Assembly (NCBI GenBank): GCA_003165675.1
Contig: PMNU01000108.1
Span: forward strand, 1 to 32,226
DNA from: Chloroflexota bacterium
GTDB taxonomy: Bacteria > Chloroflexota > Limnocylindria > Limnocylindrales > CSP1-4
Reading direction: 5' to 3'
Length of the DNA stretch: 32,226 nucleotides
Within the stretch, counting starts at the first letter, position 1. Each line of letters starts with the position of its first letter. The notes below the pieces were generated by a model. It was given only the letters and a program-made list of their open reading frames with translations. It made no database searches and was not told the DNA's origin. A program made the position numbers and the translations under genes. Below, in pieces: positions 16,639 through 24,579 of this stretch.

Positions 16639-18030
16639 ATGTTGGGTTCGAGTCACCGTCGCCGGCATTCGGCCGAGCATCTGTCGGTCAACCCGCTCTT
16701 CGCCCAGGGTTCGGTGCTGGCGCCAATACCGTCGAAGCGCCTGCCTTCGGGTGAGATGTCATCCGCGGCCGCATACCAGATCATCCACGACGAGTTGATG
16801 CTGGACGGCAATGCCCGCCAGAACCTGGCCACGTTCGTAACGACGTGGATGGAACCGGAAGTCGGCCGCCTGATGACCGAATGCCTGCCCAAGAACATGA
16901 TCGACAAGGACGAGTACCCGCAGACGGCCGAGATCGAGCACCGCTGCGTCTCGATGATGGCCGACCTGTGGAACGCGCCAGATCCCAGCAAGGCTCCAGG
17001 CTGCTCGACCGTAGGGTCGTCGGAGGCATGCATGCTCGGCGGCCTGGCCATGAAGAGGCGCTGGCAGCAGGCCCGACACGCAGCCGGCAAGCCCGCTGAT
17101 CGCCCGAACATCGTCATGGGCATCAACGTGCAGGTCTGCTGGGAGAAGTTCGCTAACTATTTCGAGGTGGAGCCGCGGCTGGTGCCCATGGATGGCGATC
17201 GGTTCCACCTGAACGGCGACGAGGCGGTCAAGCTCGTCGACGAGAACACGATCGGGGTGGTTGCCGTGCTCGGATCGACCTTCGATGGGAGCTACGAGCC
17301 CGTCGCCGAGATCGCCGCCGCCCTGGACGCGCTTCAGGAGCGGACCGGCCTGGACGTGCCGATCCACGTCGACGGTGCGTCCGGCGGGATGATCGCCCCG
17401 TTTCTCGATCCGGACCTGGCGTGGGACTTCCGCATTCCTCGTGTGGCCAGCATCAACACCTCGGGTCACAAGTACGGCCTGGTCTTCCCCGGCGTGGGCT
17501 GGGTGATCTGGCGAGACGGGCCGTCTCTGCCGGAGGAGCTGATCTACCACGTCAACTACCTGGGCGGCGACATGCCGACCTTCGCCCTGAACTTCTCCCG
17601 GCCCGGCGCCCAGATCGTGGCTCAGTACTACATGTTCCTGAGATTGGGTCGCGAGGGATACCGCCTGGTCCACCAGGTCTGCCGCGACGTCGCCGGGAGC
17701 GTGGCCGCCAGGCTGGCCGAGATGGGTCCGTTCGAGCTGATCACCGATGGCAGCCAGCTGCCGGTGGTGGCGCTCCGAGTCAAGAAAGGGATCGACAACT
17801 TCACGGTGTTCGACGTCTCGCGACGACTCCGCGAACGGGGCTGGCAGGTCCCGGCTTACACTTTCCCGGCGAACCGCGAAGACCTGGCCGTATTGCGGAT
17901 TGTGGTGAGAAACGGTTTCTCGCACGACCTCGCGGCCCTCTTCCTGGCCGACCTCGAGCGTTTGCTCCCGGAGCTCGAACGCCAGGCCGAGCCGACGGAC
18001 AAGGAACTCGCGGTCTCCTTCCGACACTGA
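16639..18030 (+). CDS. gad: Glutamate decarboxylase (PLP-dependent)
   Basis: Converts glutamate to GABA and CO2, consuming a proton; linked to acid tolerance in many bacteria. 463 residues, close to E. coli GadB. The PLP-binding Lys is K278 in INTSGHKYGLVFPGVGW. Other family blocks are MIDKDEYPQTAEIEHRCVSM, GCSTVGSSEACMLGGLAMKRRW, IHVDGASGGMIAPF and NFSRPGAQIVAQYY. The ATG at 16639 has GGAGG eight bases upstream. The C terminus ends VSFRH, resembling the His-containing tail that closes the active site in E. coli GadB. No GadC antiporter lies next to it, so GABA export, if any, is encoded elsewhere. Confidence 0.95.
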   Translation: MLGSSHRRRHSAEHLSVNPLFAQGSVLAPIPSKRLPSGEMSSAAAYQIIHDELMLDGNARQNLATFVTTWMEPEVGRLMTECLPKNMIDKDEYPQTAEIEHRCVSMMADLWNAPDPSKAPGCSTVGSSEACMLGGLAMKRRWQQARHAAGKPADRPNIVMGINVQVCWEKFANYFEVEPRLVPMDGDRFHLNGDEAVKLVDENTIGVVAVLGSTFDGSYEPVAEIAAALDALQERTGLDVPIHVDGASGGMIAPFLDPDLAWDFRIPRVASINTSGHKYGLVFPGVGWVIWRDGPSLPEELIYHVNYLGGDMPTFALNFSRPGAQIVAQYYMFLRLGREGYRLVHQVCRDVAGSVAARLAEMGPFELITDGSQLPVVALRVKKGIDNFTVFDVSRRLRERGWQVPAYTFPANREDLAVLRIVVRNGFSHDLAALFLADLERLLPELERQAEPTDKELAVSFRH

Positions 18031-18043
18031 GCGCCGCGTGTCC

Positions 18044-18082
18044 GCCGGCTGCCGGGCGGCCGCCGAACGCCCGACAGCCGGC
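18044..18082. terminator. Two-step inverted repeat between gad and the small membrane-protein gene
   Basis: GCCGGCTG (18044-18051) pairs with CAGCCGGC (18075-18082). After one mismatch, CGGGCG (18053-18058) pairs with CGCCCG (18068-18073), leaving a 9-base loop. Total 14 bp plus one C-A mismatch. It lies between convergent stops at 18030 and 18124 and probably terminates both. No T-run. Confidence 0.65.
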
Positions 18083-18123
18083 GTCCGGCTCGGTTGGCCG
18101 TCCGCCGCGGGCTGCCCGGTCGT

Positions 18124-18786
18124 CTAGATGAACGCCAGGATCGCCAGCAGCGCGGCGGAGGCCGCCATGGCGCACGCCGCCGAAAGCGAGATCCGCCCGC
18201 CGCGGCTCTCCCGAAGGACGGCGGCCAGGCCCGTCAGCACACCCGCCAGGGCCAGGAACGAAAGCCCCAGCACGGCCAGCTGCTCGTGCGAGCTGGCCGC
18301 GTTCGCCAGGTCCACCTGGCGGTTCTGCTCCGTCAGCTCAGTCTGGAGCTGCCGAGTGGTGGCATTCAGCAGGCCGGCGGTGTAAGCGTCCACGGGTTTG
18401 CCGCCCGTGGTATCGGATGTGGCAGTCAGGGCCGCTTGCAGGGCCTCGTAGGCCGACTGCTGCGCCTTGCCGACCGCCATAGCTGCGTCGTCGCCGTTCT
18501 GGAGCCCCGCGATCTCCCGGGCGAGAGCCTGCGCGTCGAGCATGAGGGCGGTCTGCTGCGCACCCAGACCCGAGTCCGTCGCCTGCTCGCTCACCGAGAT
18601 GCGCGCGGACAGGTCCGAAGCGAGGCGGGCGGCGTCGAGATCGGCGCGGGTGGCGGCCTGGCCGGCGTCGATCTGCGCGAACGCGAGGATCGCGGCGAGG
18701 ACGGCGATGACCCCAATGAGTATGGCAAGGACCACATCGAACCGCCGCTCGGCGCGCAGCTCGGCCGCGGAGTCCGGGGCTATCAC
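18124..18786 (-). CDS. Small membrane protein, second of an overlapping pair
   Basis: Not recognised. 220 residues from the GTG at 18786, which overlaps the stop of the upstream gene (GTGA). Topology: short cytoplasmic start, one helix at about 17-37 (DVVLAILIGVIAVLAAILAF), an Ala/Gln/Asp-rich helical segment of about 115 residues likely outside the membrane, then two C-terminal helices (LAVLGLSFLALAGVLTGLAA and SLSAACAMAASAALLAILAF). The helical segment is rich in heptad-like Leu/Ala spacing and could form a coiled coil. Same layout as its neighbour at 18783-19502, although overall sequence similarity is low. A sensor-like or scaffold role is possible. Confidence 0.75.
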   Translation of the reverse strand: MIAPDSAAELRAERRFDVVLAILIGVIAVLAAILAFAQIDAGQAATRADLDAARLASDLSARISVSEQATDSGLGAQQTALMLDAQALAREIAGLQNGDDAAMAVGKAQQSAYEALQAALTATSDTTGGKPVDAYTAGLLNATTRQLQTELTEQNRQVDLANAASSHEQLAVLGLSFLALAGVLTGLAAVLRESRGGRISLSAACAMAASAALLAILAFI

Positions 18787-19502
18787 GCCAGCACCTCCAC
18801 GGCCAGGGCCATCGCCACGCCGCCCGCCAGCGCCAGCGCGCCGAGCCACAGGAACAGTATCCGCCGGCGCTTGAACGCCTGGGCCAGCACGCCAAGGAAG
18901 GCGGCCACGCTTGCCGGCAGCAGGGCGAGTGTCATGACTTCGGCCTTGTGGGCGAGCTTGTCGCCTGAGGCCTGAAGGCCGTCCGGGTCGAGCGCCAGCA
19001 GTTCTGGGTGTTGGGCTCGCAGATCCGCCAGCCGCTTCCCCAGGTCCAGCCCGCCCGATGGCAGGGCGTAGTCGGTTTTGGCGGCGAGGTCCGAGCTCGG
19101 CGAAAGAGCGGTGATCATCTGGGCCTGAACGCTGGCTTCGAGAAGGAGGGTCTGTTTCGTTGCCCCGCTCACTCCCTGGGCGGCGTCCAGAAGCTGCGCC
19201 TGGAGGATCCTCGCCTCGACTATCTGGATGGCGACGGGCAGCTCCGACTGGTACAGGTAGCGCACGTCCTCCATCGCGGCGGCCGAGCGCTTGACCTCCG
19301 TCCGTAGGGCGGACTGCCACGAGTCGGAGGCTGAGCCGGAGACCATGGCGGCTCGAAAGCCGATGGCGGCAGCGACGATCGCGGCAACCGTGAGCAGGAT
19401 GGCGACTCCGCCGTGGCCTCTCTCGTGCGGGACCATGGTGATCTCGGAGACGGCGAGGGCGCGCGACTCCGAGACGGTGCCTTCGATTATCTCCGCGGTC
19501 AT
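18783..19502 (-). CDS. Small membrane protein, first of an overlapping pair
   Basis: Not recognised. 239 residues from the ATG at 19502, with GAGAGGG four to five bases upstream. The frame is open to 20162 inside the MurJ-C39 gene, but the upstream part is antisense-like filler. One helix at about 32-53 (GVAILLTVAAIVAAAIGFRA) is followed by an exported, mainly helical segment of about 130 residues (containing ALRTEVKRSAAAMEDVRYLY) and two C-terminal helices (TLALLPASVAAFLGVLAQAF and FLWLGALALAGGVAMALAVE). Its stop overlaps the start of the next gene by four bases, so the two products are probably made in equal amounts and may form a complex. It follows the MurJ-C39 gene after a 134-base gap. 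Confidence 0.75.
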   Translation of the reverse strand: MTAEIIEGTVSESRALAVSEITMVPHERGHGGVAILLTVAAIVAAAIGFRAAMVSGSASDSWQSALRTEVKRSAAAMEDVRYLYQSELPVAIQIVEARILQAQLLDAAQGVSGATKQTLLLEASVQAQMITALSPSSDLAAKTDYALPSGGLDLGKRLADLRAQHPELLALDPDGLQASGDKLAHKAEVMTLALLPASVAAFLGVLAQAFKRRRILFLWLGALALAGGVAMALAVEVLA

Positions 19503-19589
19503 GTGCCCTCTCGTGAAGACGGCGGACACGGCTCCCCGGCCGACCAATTGCGTCACTCTAGCGCTACCGGCATCGGCCGGGCAACAGAA

Positions 19590-19632
19590 CCGCGGCGCGG
19601 GCTGTGCTTGTGTAGATCGCGAGCCGCCGCGG
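19590..19632 (-). terminator. Imperfect hairpin just after the MurJ-C39 stop
   Basis: CCGCGGC (19590-19596) pairs with GCCGCGG (19626-19632) and, after a GCG bulge, GGCT (19600-19603) with AGCC (19622-19625). On the minus strand it begins five bases after the MurJ-C39 stop and is followed by TTCTGTT, a weak U-rich tail. It may separate the fusion gene from the small membrane-protein pair. Confidence 0.4.
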
Positions 19633-19636
19633 CCGC

Positions 19637-22015
19637 CTACTGGACCGGGATCACGTAGACGTAGTCGCCCTCGCGATTGGCGTAGTACTTGCCCTGGTGC
19701 CAGACCACGTAGTCGGTTCCGAGCGCGCTCACCGGCACGTCCGAGTCGGGCGGCCGGGACCTGGGCCAGATGGTTGAGACGCGTGGATACCACACGTCTT
19801 CGATCCGGAGCGAGAGCACGGTGAAGTTGTCGGTCCGGGCCGGGTCCGCCGTGGCGGTGAAGCCCGAGACGACCCAGGAGTGCCAGCCCTTCCAGACGAT
19901 CAGACCGGCCGGGCGCTCGGTCACTCGTATCTGCTTGGCGACGATGTGGATCGCGTCGGCCATCTTGAGCTTGGCGCCCACCTCGTAGTTGCCGTAGCCG
20001 AGCGAGGTGAGGCCACCCGCCCAGCCCTGCGGGTCGGCGCCGCCATCCTCGCTGCCGGCGATGGACACGGCCAGATCGAAGAGCCTGGCCTGGGTGTCGC
20101 GCGATGTATCCGGCACGTCGCTCATGATGTTCATGGAGGTCTGCATCGCCGCGGGCACGCACCAGGTGTCCTCGATCTCACTGACGAAGTCGCCCGGCTG
20201 GTACAGATCCATCGCGAAGACGCCGGGCGGGCCAGATGGCAGGAGCGTCGGCGTTGCGCTGCCAGACGCTGACGGCTGAGGCAGGAAGGCGGCCACGGAT
20301 GGCGAGGCGGCCTCAGATGGCGAGGCGGCCTCGGACGGCGATTGGTCAACCACCACAACGGGCGGTCGGGTGCCGCCCGCGCGAGCCCACGGAGTCGTTT
20401 GGGGAGCGCCGACGAAGGAGACGTGGCTCAGCGCCTGCGCCCCGGCGAAGACCGTTCCGCCGGCCAGGGCAATTGCCACGACCGCCATCAGGGCGAGCTG
20501 GCCGGCTGGCATCGAGTGGCGATTGGCAGTCCGGACGCCGCCCCAACGATTGCGAACGATGGCCCGAGACCAGCGAGACGTGCCGCCGATGCGGGCCATG
20601 CGGGGCCGAAGGAACAAACCGAGGACGGTCAGGTGGACGATTCGGAAGACGACGTACCCGATTGGAAGCGCGGCCAGTCCCGCGCTTCCAGACAGCAGCG
20701 TGGTCGTGACCACGCCCGCCACGAACCCGGCCGCGACCGCGACCGTCGCCTCGGAGGTGTTGTGAGTTGCATAGATGGCCCGGGCGAAGAGTTCGACGAG
20801 GCTCTCGAATGGGACCGAGATCGCCAGGATGACTAGAACCATGGTCATCCTGGAGGCATCCGTGTCGTCGAACGCGCCGCCCCTGAACAGGCCGGCGATG
20901 AACCCCGCCAGCAGGGCCAGGCCGAGCGCCGCCAGGCTCGAGAAGAACCCGATCGAGATCAGGTTGGTGCGGAAGAGCCTCTTGAAGGCCCGCTTGTCGC
21001 CCGCGGCTGCGGCGGCGGAGAGGGCGGGGAAGGCTGCCAGGGCGAAGGCGACACCGATCACGCTCTCCGCCGTGCTCTGGAAGTCCTGGGCGTATGAGAC
21101 CGACGTGGTCGATCCGGGGGCGAGCGTGGACGCGATCTGGTTGAAGTAGAGCAGCAGCAACGCCACCAGGCCCGAGCTGAGCATCTTCGGCAGCATCAGC
21201 AGCGCGAACTCGCCGACGCCCCTGGTTCGGAGCGCCAGAGACGGCCTCGGACGGAAGGACGTTGCGTGGATGCCGACGAGGCGGACGCCCAGGTGGCCTA
21301 GGGCACCGACCAGGAACCCGATGGCGGCGCCGTATATTCCGAAGACTCCACCCAGCAGCAGCGCACCTGCCGCGAGCCCCGTGTACTGGGCGAACTCGGC
21401 CAGCCCGTACGTCAGGAATCTGCGCTCGGCGATGAGTATCTCGCCCAGGACCATCGAGGCCGTGATCGCCAGCTGGCCCAGGCAGACGATGCGCACCAGG
21501 CCGATGTAGAGGTCGAGCTGGCTGCCCTGGAAGCCGGGCGCGGCGATGGAGGCTATCTGCGGGGCGAAGACGAACAGGATGGCTATCGCAGCCGCCATGA
21601 CGATCAACGCCGCGGTGAGGATGGTGCGGGCGAAGTCCCTGGCCGCCTCTTCGGCCTCGCCCTTGAGGCCTATGAAGAGCGGCAGGAACGGCCCGACGAT
21701 GCCACCGAGAATGAGGAGATTGACCGGGAAAGCGGAGAGGGAGATGGCGTTCCAGAATGCGTCGGTCTCCGGGCCGGCGCCGAAGACGTGCGCGATCACC
21801 TTCTTCGCCAGGAAGGCCGAGCCCGCGTTGATCGCGAACAGCGCGCCCAGGATCACGGCGCCCCTGGGGAGGCCGGCCTGAGCCGCTCTCTTGATTCGCT
21901 CGAAGGCGCCGCGATCCTCACGATCCTCGGGCGGCTCGTCGTTGTAGAGCGCCGCCTCGGCAGCCCCGACTCGGCTCAGCATGCGGCCGCGCGATGTCTC
22001 CTCTGACCAGGGCAA
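19637..22015 (-). CDS. MurJ-like lipid flippase fused to a C39-like cysteine peptidase domain
   Basis: 792 residues. Residues about 50-500 are a MurJ/MviN-type MOP-superfamily flippase with many hydrophobic helices (near its start AKKVIAHVFGAGPETDAFWN, then GGIVGPFLPLF), the family that moves lipid II across the membrane. One more helix (about 515-535) and a Pro/Ser/Ala linker with repeated SPSEAA lead to an exported domain of about 185 residues. That domain has the papain-like C39_2 pattern: Cys619 in DTWCVPAAMQTSMN, His712 in KGWHSWVVSGF and an Asp in IEDVWYPRVS. The frame is uninterrupted. The start is a TTG at 22015 with GGAGG nine bases upstream; an ATG at 21982 is the alternative. The peptidase domain would face the cell wall. 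Whether it cleaves is unproven. Confidence 0.88.
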   Translation of the reverse strand: MPWSEETSRGRMLSRVGAAEAALYNDEPPEDREDRGAFERIKRAAQAGLPRGAVILGALFAINAGSAFLAKKVIAHVFGAGPETDAFWNAISLSAFPVNLLILGGIVGPFLPLFIGLKGEAEEAARDFARTILTAALIVMAAAIAILFVFAPQIASIAAPGFQGSQLDLYIGLVRIVCLGQLAITASMVLGEILIAERRFLTYGLAEFAQYTGLAAGALLLGGVFGIYGAAIGFLVGALGHLGVRLVGIHATSFRPRPSLALRTRGVGEFALLMLPKMLSSGLVALLLLYFNQIASTLAPGSTTSVSYAQDFQSTAESVIGVAFALAAFPALSAAAAAGDKRAFKRLFRTNLISIGFFSSLAALGLALLAGFIAGLFRGGAFDDTDASRMTMVLVILAISVPFESLVELFARAIYATHNTSEATVAVAAGFVAGVVTTTLLSGSAGLAALPIGYVVFRIVHLTVLGLFLRPRMARIGGTSRWSRAIVRNRWGGVRTANRHSMPAGQLALMAVVAIALAGGTVFAGAQALSHVSFVGAPQTTPWARAGGTRPPVVVVDQSPSEAASPSEAASPSVAAFLPQPSASGSATPTLLPSGPPGVFAMDLYQPGDFVSEIEDTWCVPAAMQTSMNIMSDVPDTSRDTQARLFDLAVSIAGSEDGGADPQGWAGGLTSLGYGNYEVGAKLKMADAIHIVAKQIRVTERPAGLIVWKGWHSWVVSGFTATADPARTDNFTVLSLRIEDVWYPRVSTIWPRSRPPDSDVPVSALGTDYVVWHQGKYYANREGDYVYVIPVQ
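20298..20341 (-). repeat. 18-base tandem repeat in the MurJ-C39 linker
   Basis: About 2.4 copies of an 18-base unit (20298-20315, 20316-20333, partial to 20341) encode the hexapeptide SPSEAA repeated in the linker between the last membrane helix and the peptidase domain. The copies differ at only a few positions, so linker length could vary between strains. Confidence 0.75.
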
Positions 22016-22232
22016 CCGGGGGATCCTCCGTGGCTTCTCGGCCGCGCGACCGTGGCTTCGAGCGGAGCCATCTTAGACATCCAGCGACGGACGCAGCCGG
22101 GGCGTTGTGGTGCGAATGCGCCTGTGGCGAACGCGGGGGAGGCATCCGCTAACAACAATCTGGATGGTCCGGCCGGGGAATGTGCCCTGAACCGCGAGAC
22201 TCGACGGGGGCGTGGCGGCGTCCCGCCTCCTC

Positions 22233-23156
22233 CTACGATCCTCCCGCGGCCAGACCGGCCGCGAACAACAATGCGAAGACCAGCGTCAGCCTGGCCGTGC
22301 CGCGGAGGACGGCATTGAGCTGGCGGGGATCGCCGTCCGCCCGAACGGCACGCCACATCGGCAGGGCGATTGGCATGGCGAGGAGCGGCAGGAGAGTCCA
22401 CGGCCCGACCGCCACGGATGCGCCGCCCCCGCGTGCTAGCACGAGGCCAACCGGAACGGCCCAGGCCGCAACCAGGCAGCCGAGGTACTCGGCCCGGGCG
22501 AAGCCCTCTCCAAACGTGACAGCGAGCGTCCGCTTGCCGGCCGCTCGGTCCGTGGTTGCGTCTCGCAGGTTATTCACCACGAGGATTGCCGTGGTCAGAG
22601 TGCCGACCGGGATGGCGGCGAGAAGGTACAGGAGCTCGATCCGGCCGGACTGCAGCTCCGCGGTGCCGGCGACGGCGACCAGCCCGAAGAAGACGAACAC
22701 GAAGACCTCGCCGAGGCCGTGGTAGCCGTAGGGAAACGGACCTCCGGTGTAGGCAAGCGCGGCCAGGACCGCAGCCGCGCCCAGTGCCACGAGCACGGGC
22801 CCGCCGATGGTCGCGAGCCAGACGCCGACGATTCCCGCGATGATGAGCACCGCGGCGATGGCGGCCCCGAGCTGGCGGATGGTGACCAGTCCCGCCGCCG
22901 CGACTCGGGTCGGCCCAAGGCGGTCGGGCGTATCGGCGCCGCGCCTGAAGTCGGAGAGATCGTTGGCGAGATTGGCCGCAACCTGGAGGAGAAGCGCGAC
23001 GGCCACGCAGCCGACCGCGGTGTCGAGCCGGAAAGCCGCGCCGGTAGCCCGGGCTGCCCCGAGCCCAACTATGACGCCGCTGACGGACGCCGGCAGCGTC
23101 GCCGGCCGGGCCGCCAGCAGCCACGTCCGCCCCCACCGCGCGAGGAACGACCTCAT
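22233..23156 (-). CDS. menA: 1,4-dihydroxy-2-naphthoate polyprenyltransferase
   Basis: Attaches the isoprenoid tail to DHNA in menaquinone synthesis; integral membrane enzyme of the UbiA superfamily. 307 residues from the ATG at 23156 (MRSFLARWGRTWLLAARPAT), which matches the family's usual N terminus. A GTG at 23198 would add 14 residues without family likeness; neither start has a strong ribosome binding site. The first Asp-rich motif is NLANDLSDFRRGADTPDR, followed by LGPTR, and the second is VVNNLRDATTDRAAGKRTLA. Eight or nine hydrophobic helices are visible. Menaquinone is the expected acceptor for GlpABC elsewhere in the window. Confidence 0.92.
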   Translation of the reverse strand: MRSFLARWGRTWLLAARPATLPASVSGVIVGLGAARATGAAFRLDTAVGCVAVALLLQVAANLANDLSDFRRGADTPDRLGPTRVAAAGLVTIRQLGAAIAAVLIIAGIVGVWLATIGGPVLVALGAAAVLAALAYTGGPFPYGYHGLGEVFVFVFFGLVAVAGTAELQSGRIELLYLLAAIPVGTLTTAILVVNNLRDATTDRAAGKRTLAVTFGEGFARAEYLGCLVAAWAVPVGLVLARGGGASVAVGPWTLLPLLAMPIALPMWRAVRADGDPRQLNAVLRGTARLTLVFALLFAAGLAAGGS

Positions 23157-23437
23157 TGGCGCCGCGGGAAGAGCGAAAGCCCCGGTGCCCGATTCCACGG
23201 GGACGCCGGCCCGTCGGAGCGGACTTTACGGGTCGCGACGATCGACGCGCCGACCGGGACCTGGAGGAACACGGACACGAAGCACTCCCCAAAGGCGGCC
23301 GACCACGGGCCGGTGTCGCGCTCAGAGTAGCGCCGCTATGGGCCAGCCGCCCGGCTCCTGGCCGGCCGCCGCGATGTGCCGGGCCGGCCGGCTCCGGCGA
23401 GAGCACTCGCGCGGCGCCGTCCCGGATCACGATCCTG

Positions 23438-24538
23438 TCAGGGCAATGGACGCCAGGCTCTGCCGAGCAGGAGCGCCAGCGCCGCGAACAGCGCACCCAG
23501 GCCCACGAACCCGAAGCTGATCTCGGTCACGTGATGTTCCATGATGAGGTTGACCGGCAGGTTCTGGAAGACGCTATCGAGCTGGCCGGCGCTCTCGGCC
23601 GGATGGTAGATGCCGCCGGTCAGGTCGGCGATCTGCTTCAGCGTAGCTTCGTCGATGCCTCGCGGGAAGTTGCCCCCGCCTCCTCCGCCGCCGCCCCCAT
23701 ATCCGCCGGCCGCCCCGCCGGTCGAGCCGCCGGCCGCCACGCCGGCTCCCGGTTCGCGACCCACGAACTGGGGCCGGCACGTTGGGCTCATGGTCCCGCC
23801 GTTCGCGGTGCCGAAGCCGATGGTATAGACGCGGACGCCCCGATCCGCCGCCTGCTGGGCGGCGTCCAGCGGCGGCGTGCCCGTGTTGTTAGCGCCGTCG
23901 GTCAGCAGGACAATGATGTCGGGGGCGTAGTCGCCCTTGGGCACCGGCGCCGGTGCGGTTCCGGTCGTCGAGTCGGTCTGGCTTCTGGCCACGGACGGGT
24001 CGACCTGGGAGATGGCGTCGATCGAGGCGAGGATGCCGTCGCCGATGCCGGTCCTTCGTCCGGTCGCGAGGCTGTGGAGCGCGGAGAGTAGCGCCGACTG
24101 ATCGTTGGTGGGCGACTGGACCACTTCCGCGAAGCTGCTGAACGCGACGATGCCGATTCGCGTCGACGAAGCCTGGCTCTTGATGAAGGAGGCGGCCGCG
24201 GCTTCGGCCGCTTCGAGCCGGCTTGGCGGTATGTCGGAGGAGCACATGCTGCCCGATACGTCGATCGTCAGGATGATGGTGGTCTGGTTCGTGGGCACGG
24301 CCAGGATGACCACCGGCCGCGCCATGGCGACGACGACCGCACCCAGGGCCGCCACGAAGAGCGCGAAGGGCAGGTGGCGCCGGAACCGGGAGGGCCCGGG
24401 AGCGGCCTCCCGCACGAGGGCCAGGCTCGAATAACGGACGCCCGATCGACGCTGCCGCCGCAGGCTCCAGATGTAGACGGCCACGAGCGCCGGCAGCAAT
24501 ACCAGCAGGGCGAGCAAACTCGACCACAGGAAGTCCAT
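23438..24538 (-). CDS. VWA-domain membrane protein (BatA/BatB-like), second copy
   Basis: 366 residues from the ATG at 24538. Two N-terminal helices (about 5-24 and 57-77), a von Willebrand A domain with MIDAS residues D93-x-S95-x-S97 (TIDVSGSM), the Thr in GRRTGIGDGI and the Asp in VLLTDGANN, then one C-terminal helix. An insert near residues 255-290 is extremely Gly-rich (GGYGGGGGGGGGNFP) and carries a Cys in SPTCRPQF; Cys99 follows the MIDAS motif. These features are absent from its tandem neighbour. The MIDAS sits at identical residue numbers in both, pointing to duplication. Such proteins accompany MoxR ATPases and DUF58 proteins and are thought to assist complex assembly or metal-dependent binding outside the membrane. 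Confidence 0.9.
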   Translation of the reverse strand: MDFLWSSLLALLVLLPALVAVYIWSLRRQRRSGVRYSSLALVREAAPGPSRFRRHLPFALFVAALGAVVVAMARPVVILAVPTNQTTIILTIDVSGSMCSSDIPPSRLEAAEAAAASFIKSQASSTRIGIVAFSSFAEVVQSPTNDQSALLSALHSLATGRRTGIGDGILASIDAISQVDPSVARSQTDSTTGTAPAPVPKGDYAPDIIVLLTDGANNTGTPPLDAAQQAADRGVRVYTIGFGTANGGTMSPTCRPQFVGREPGAGVAAGGSTGGAAGGYGGGGGGGGGNFPRGIDEATLKQIADLTGGIYHPAESAGQLDSVFQNLPVNLIMEHHVTEISFGFVGLGALFAALALLLGRAWRPLP

Positions 24539-24579
24539 CTATCGTCGCCCTTCCAGGTACCTGAGACACCGACGCCAGG

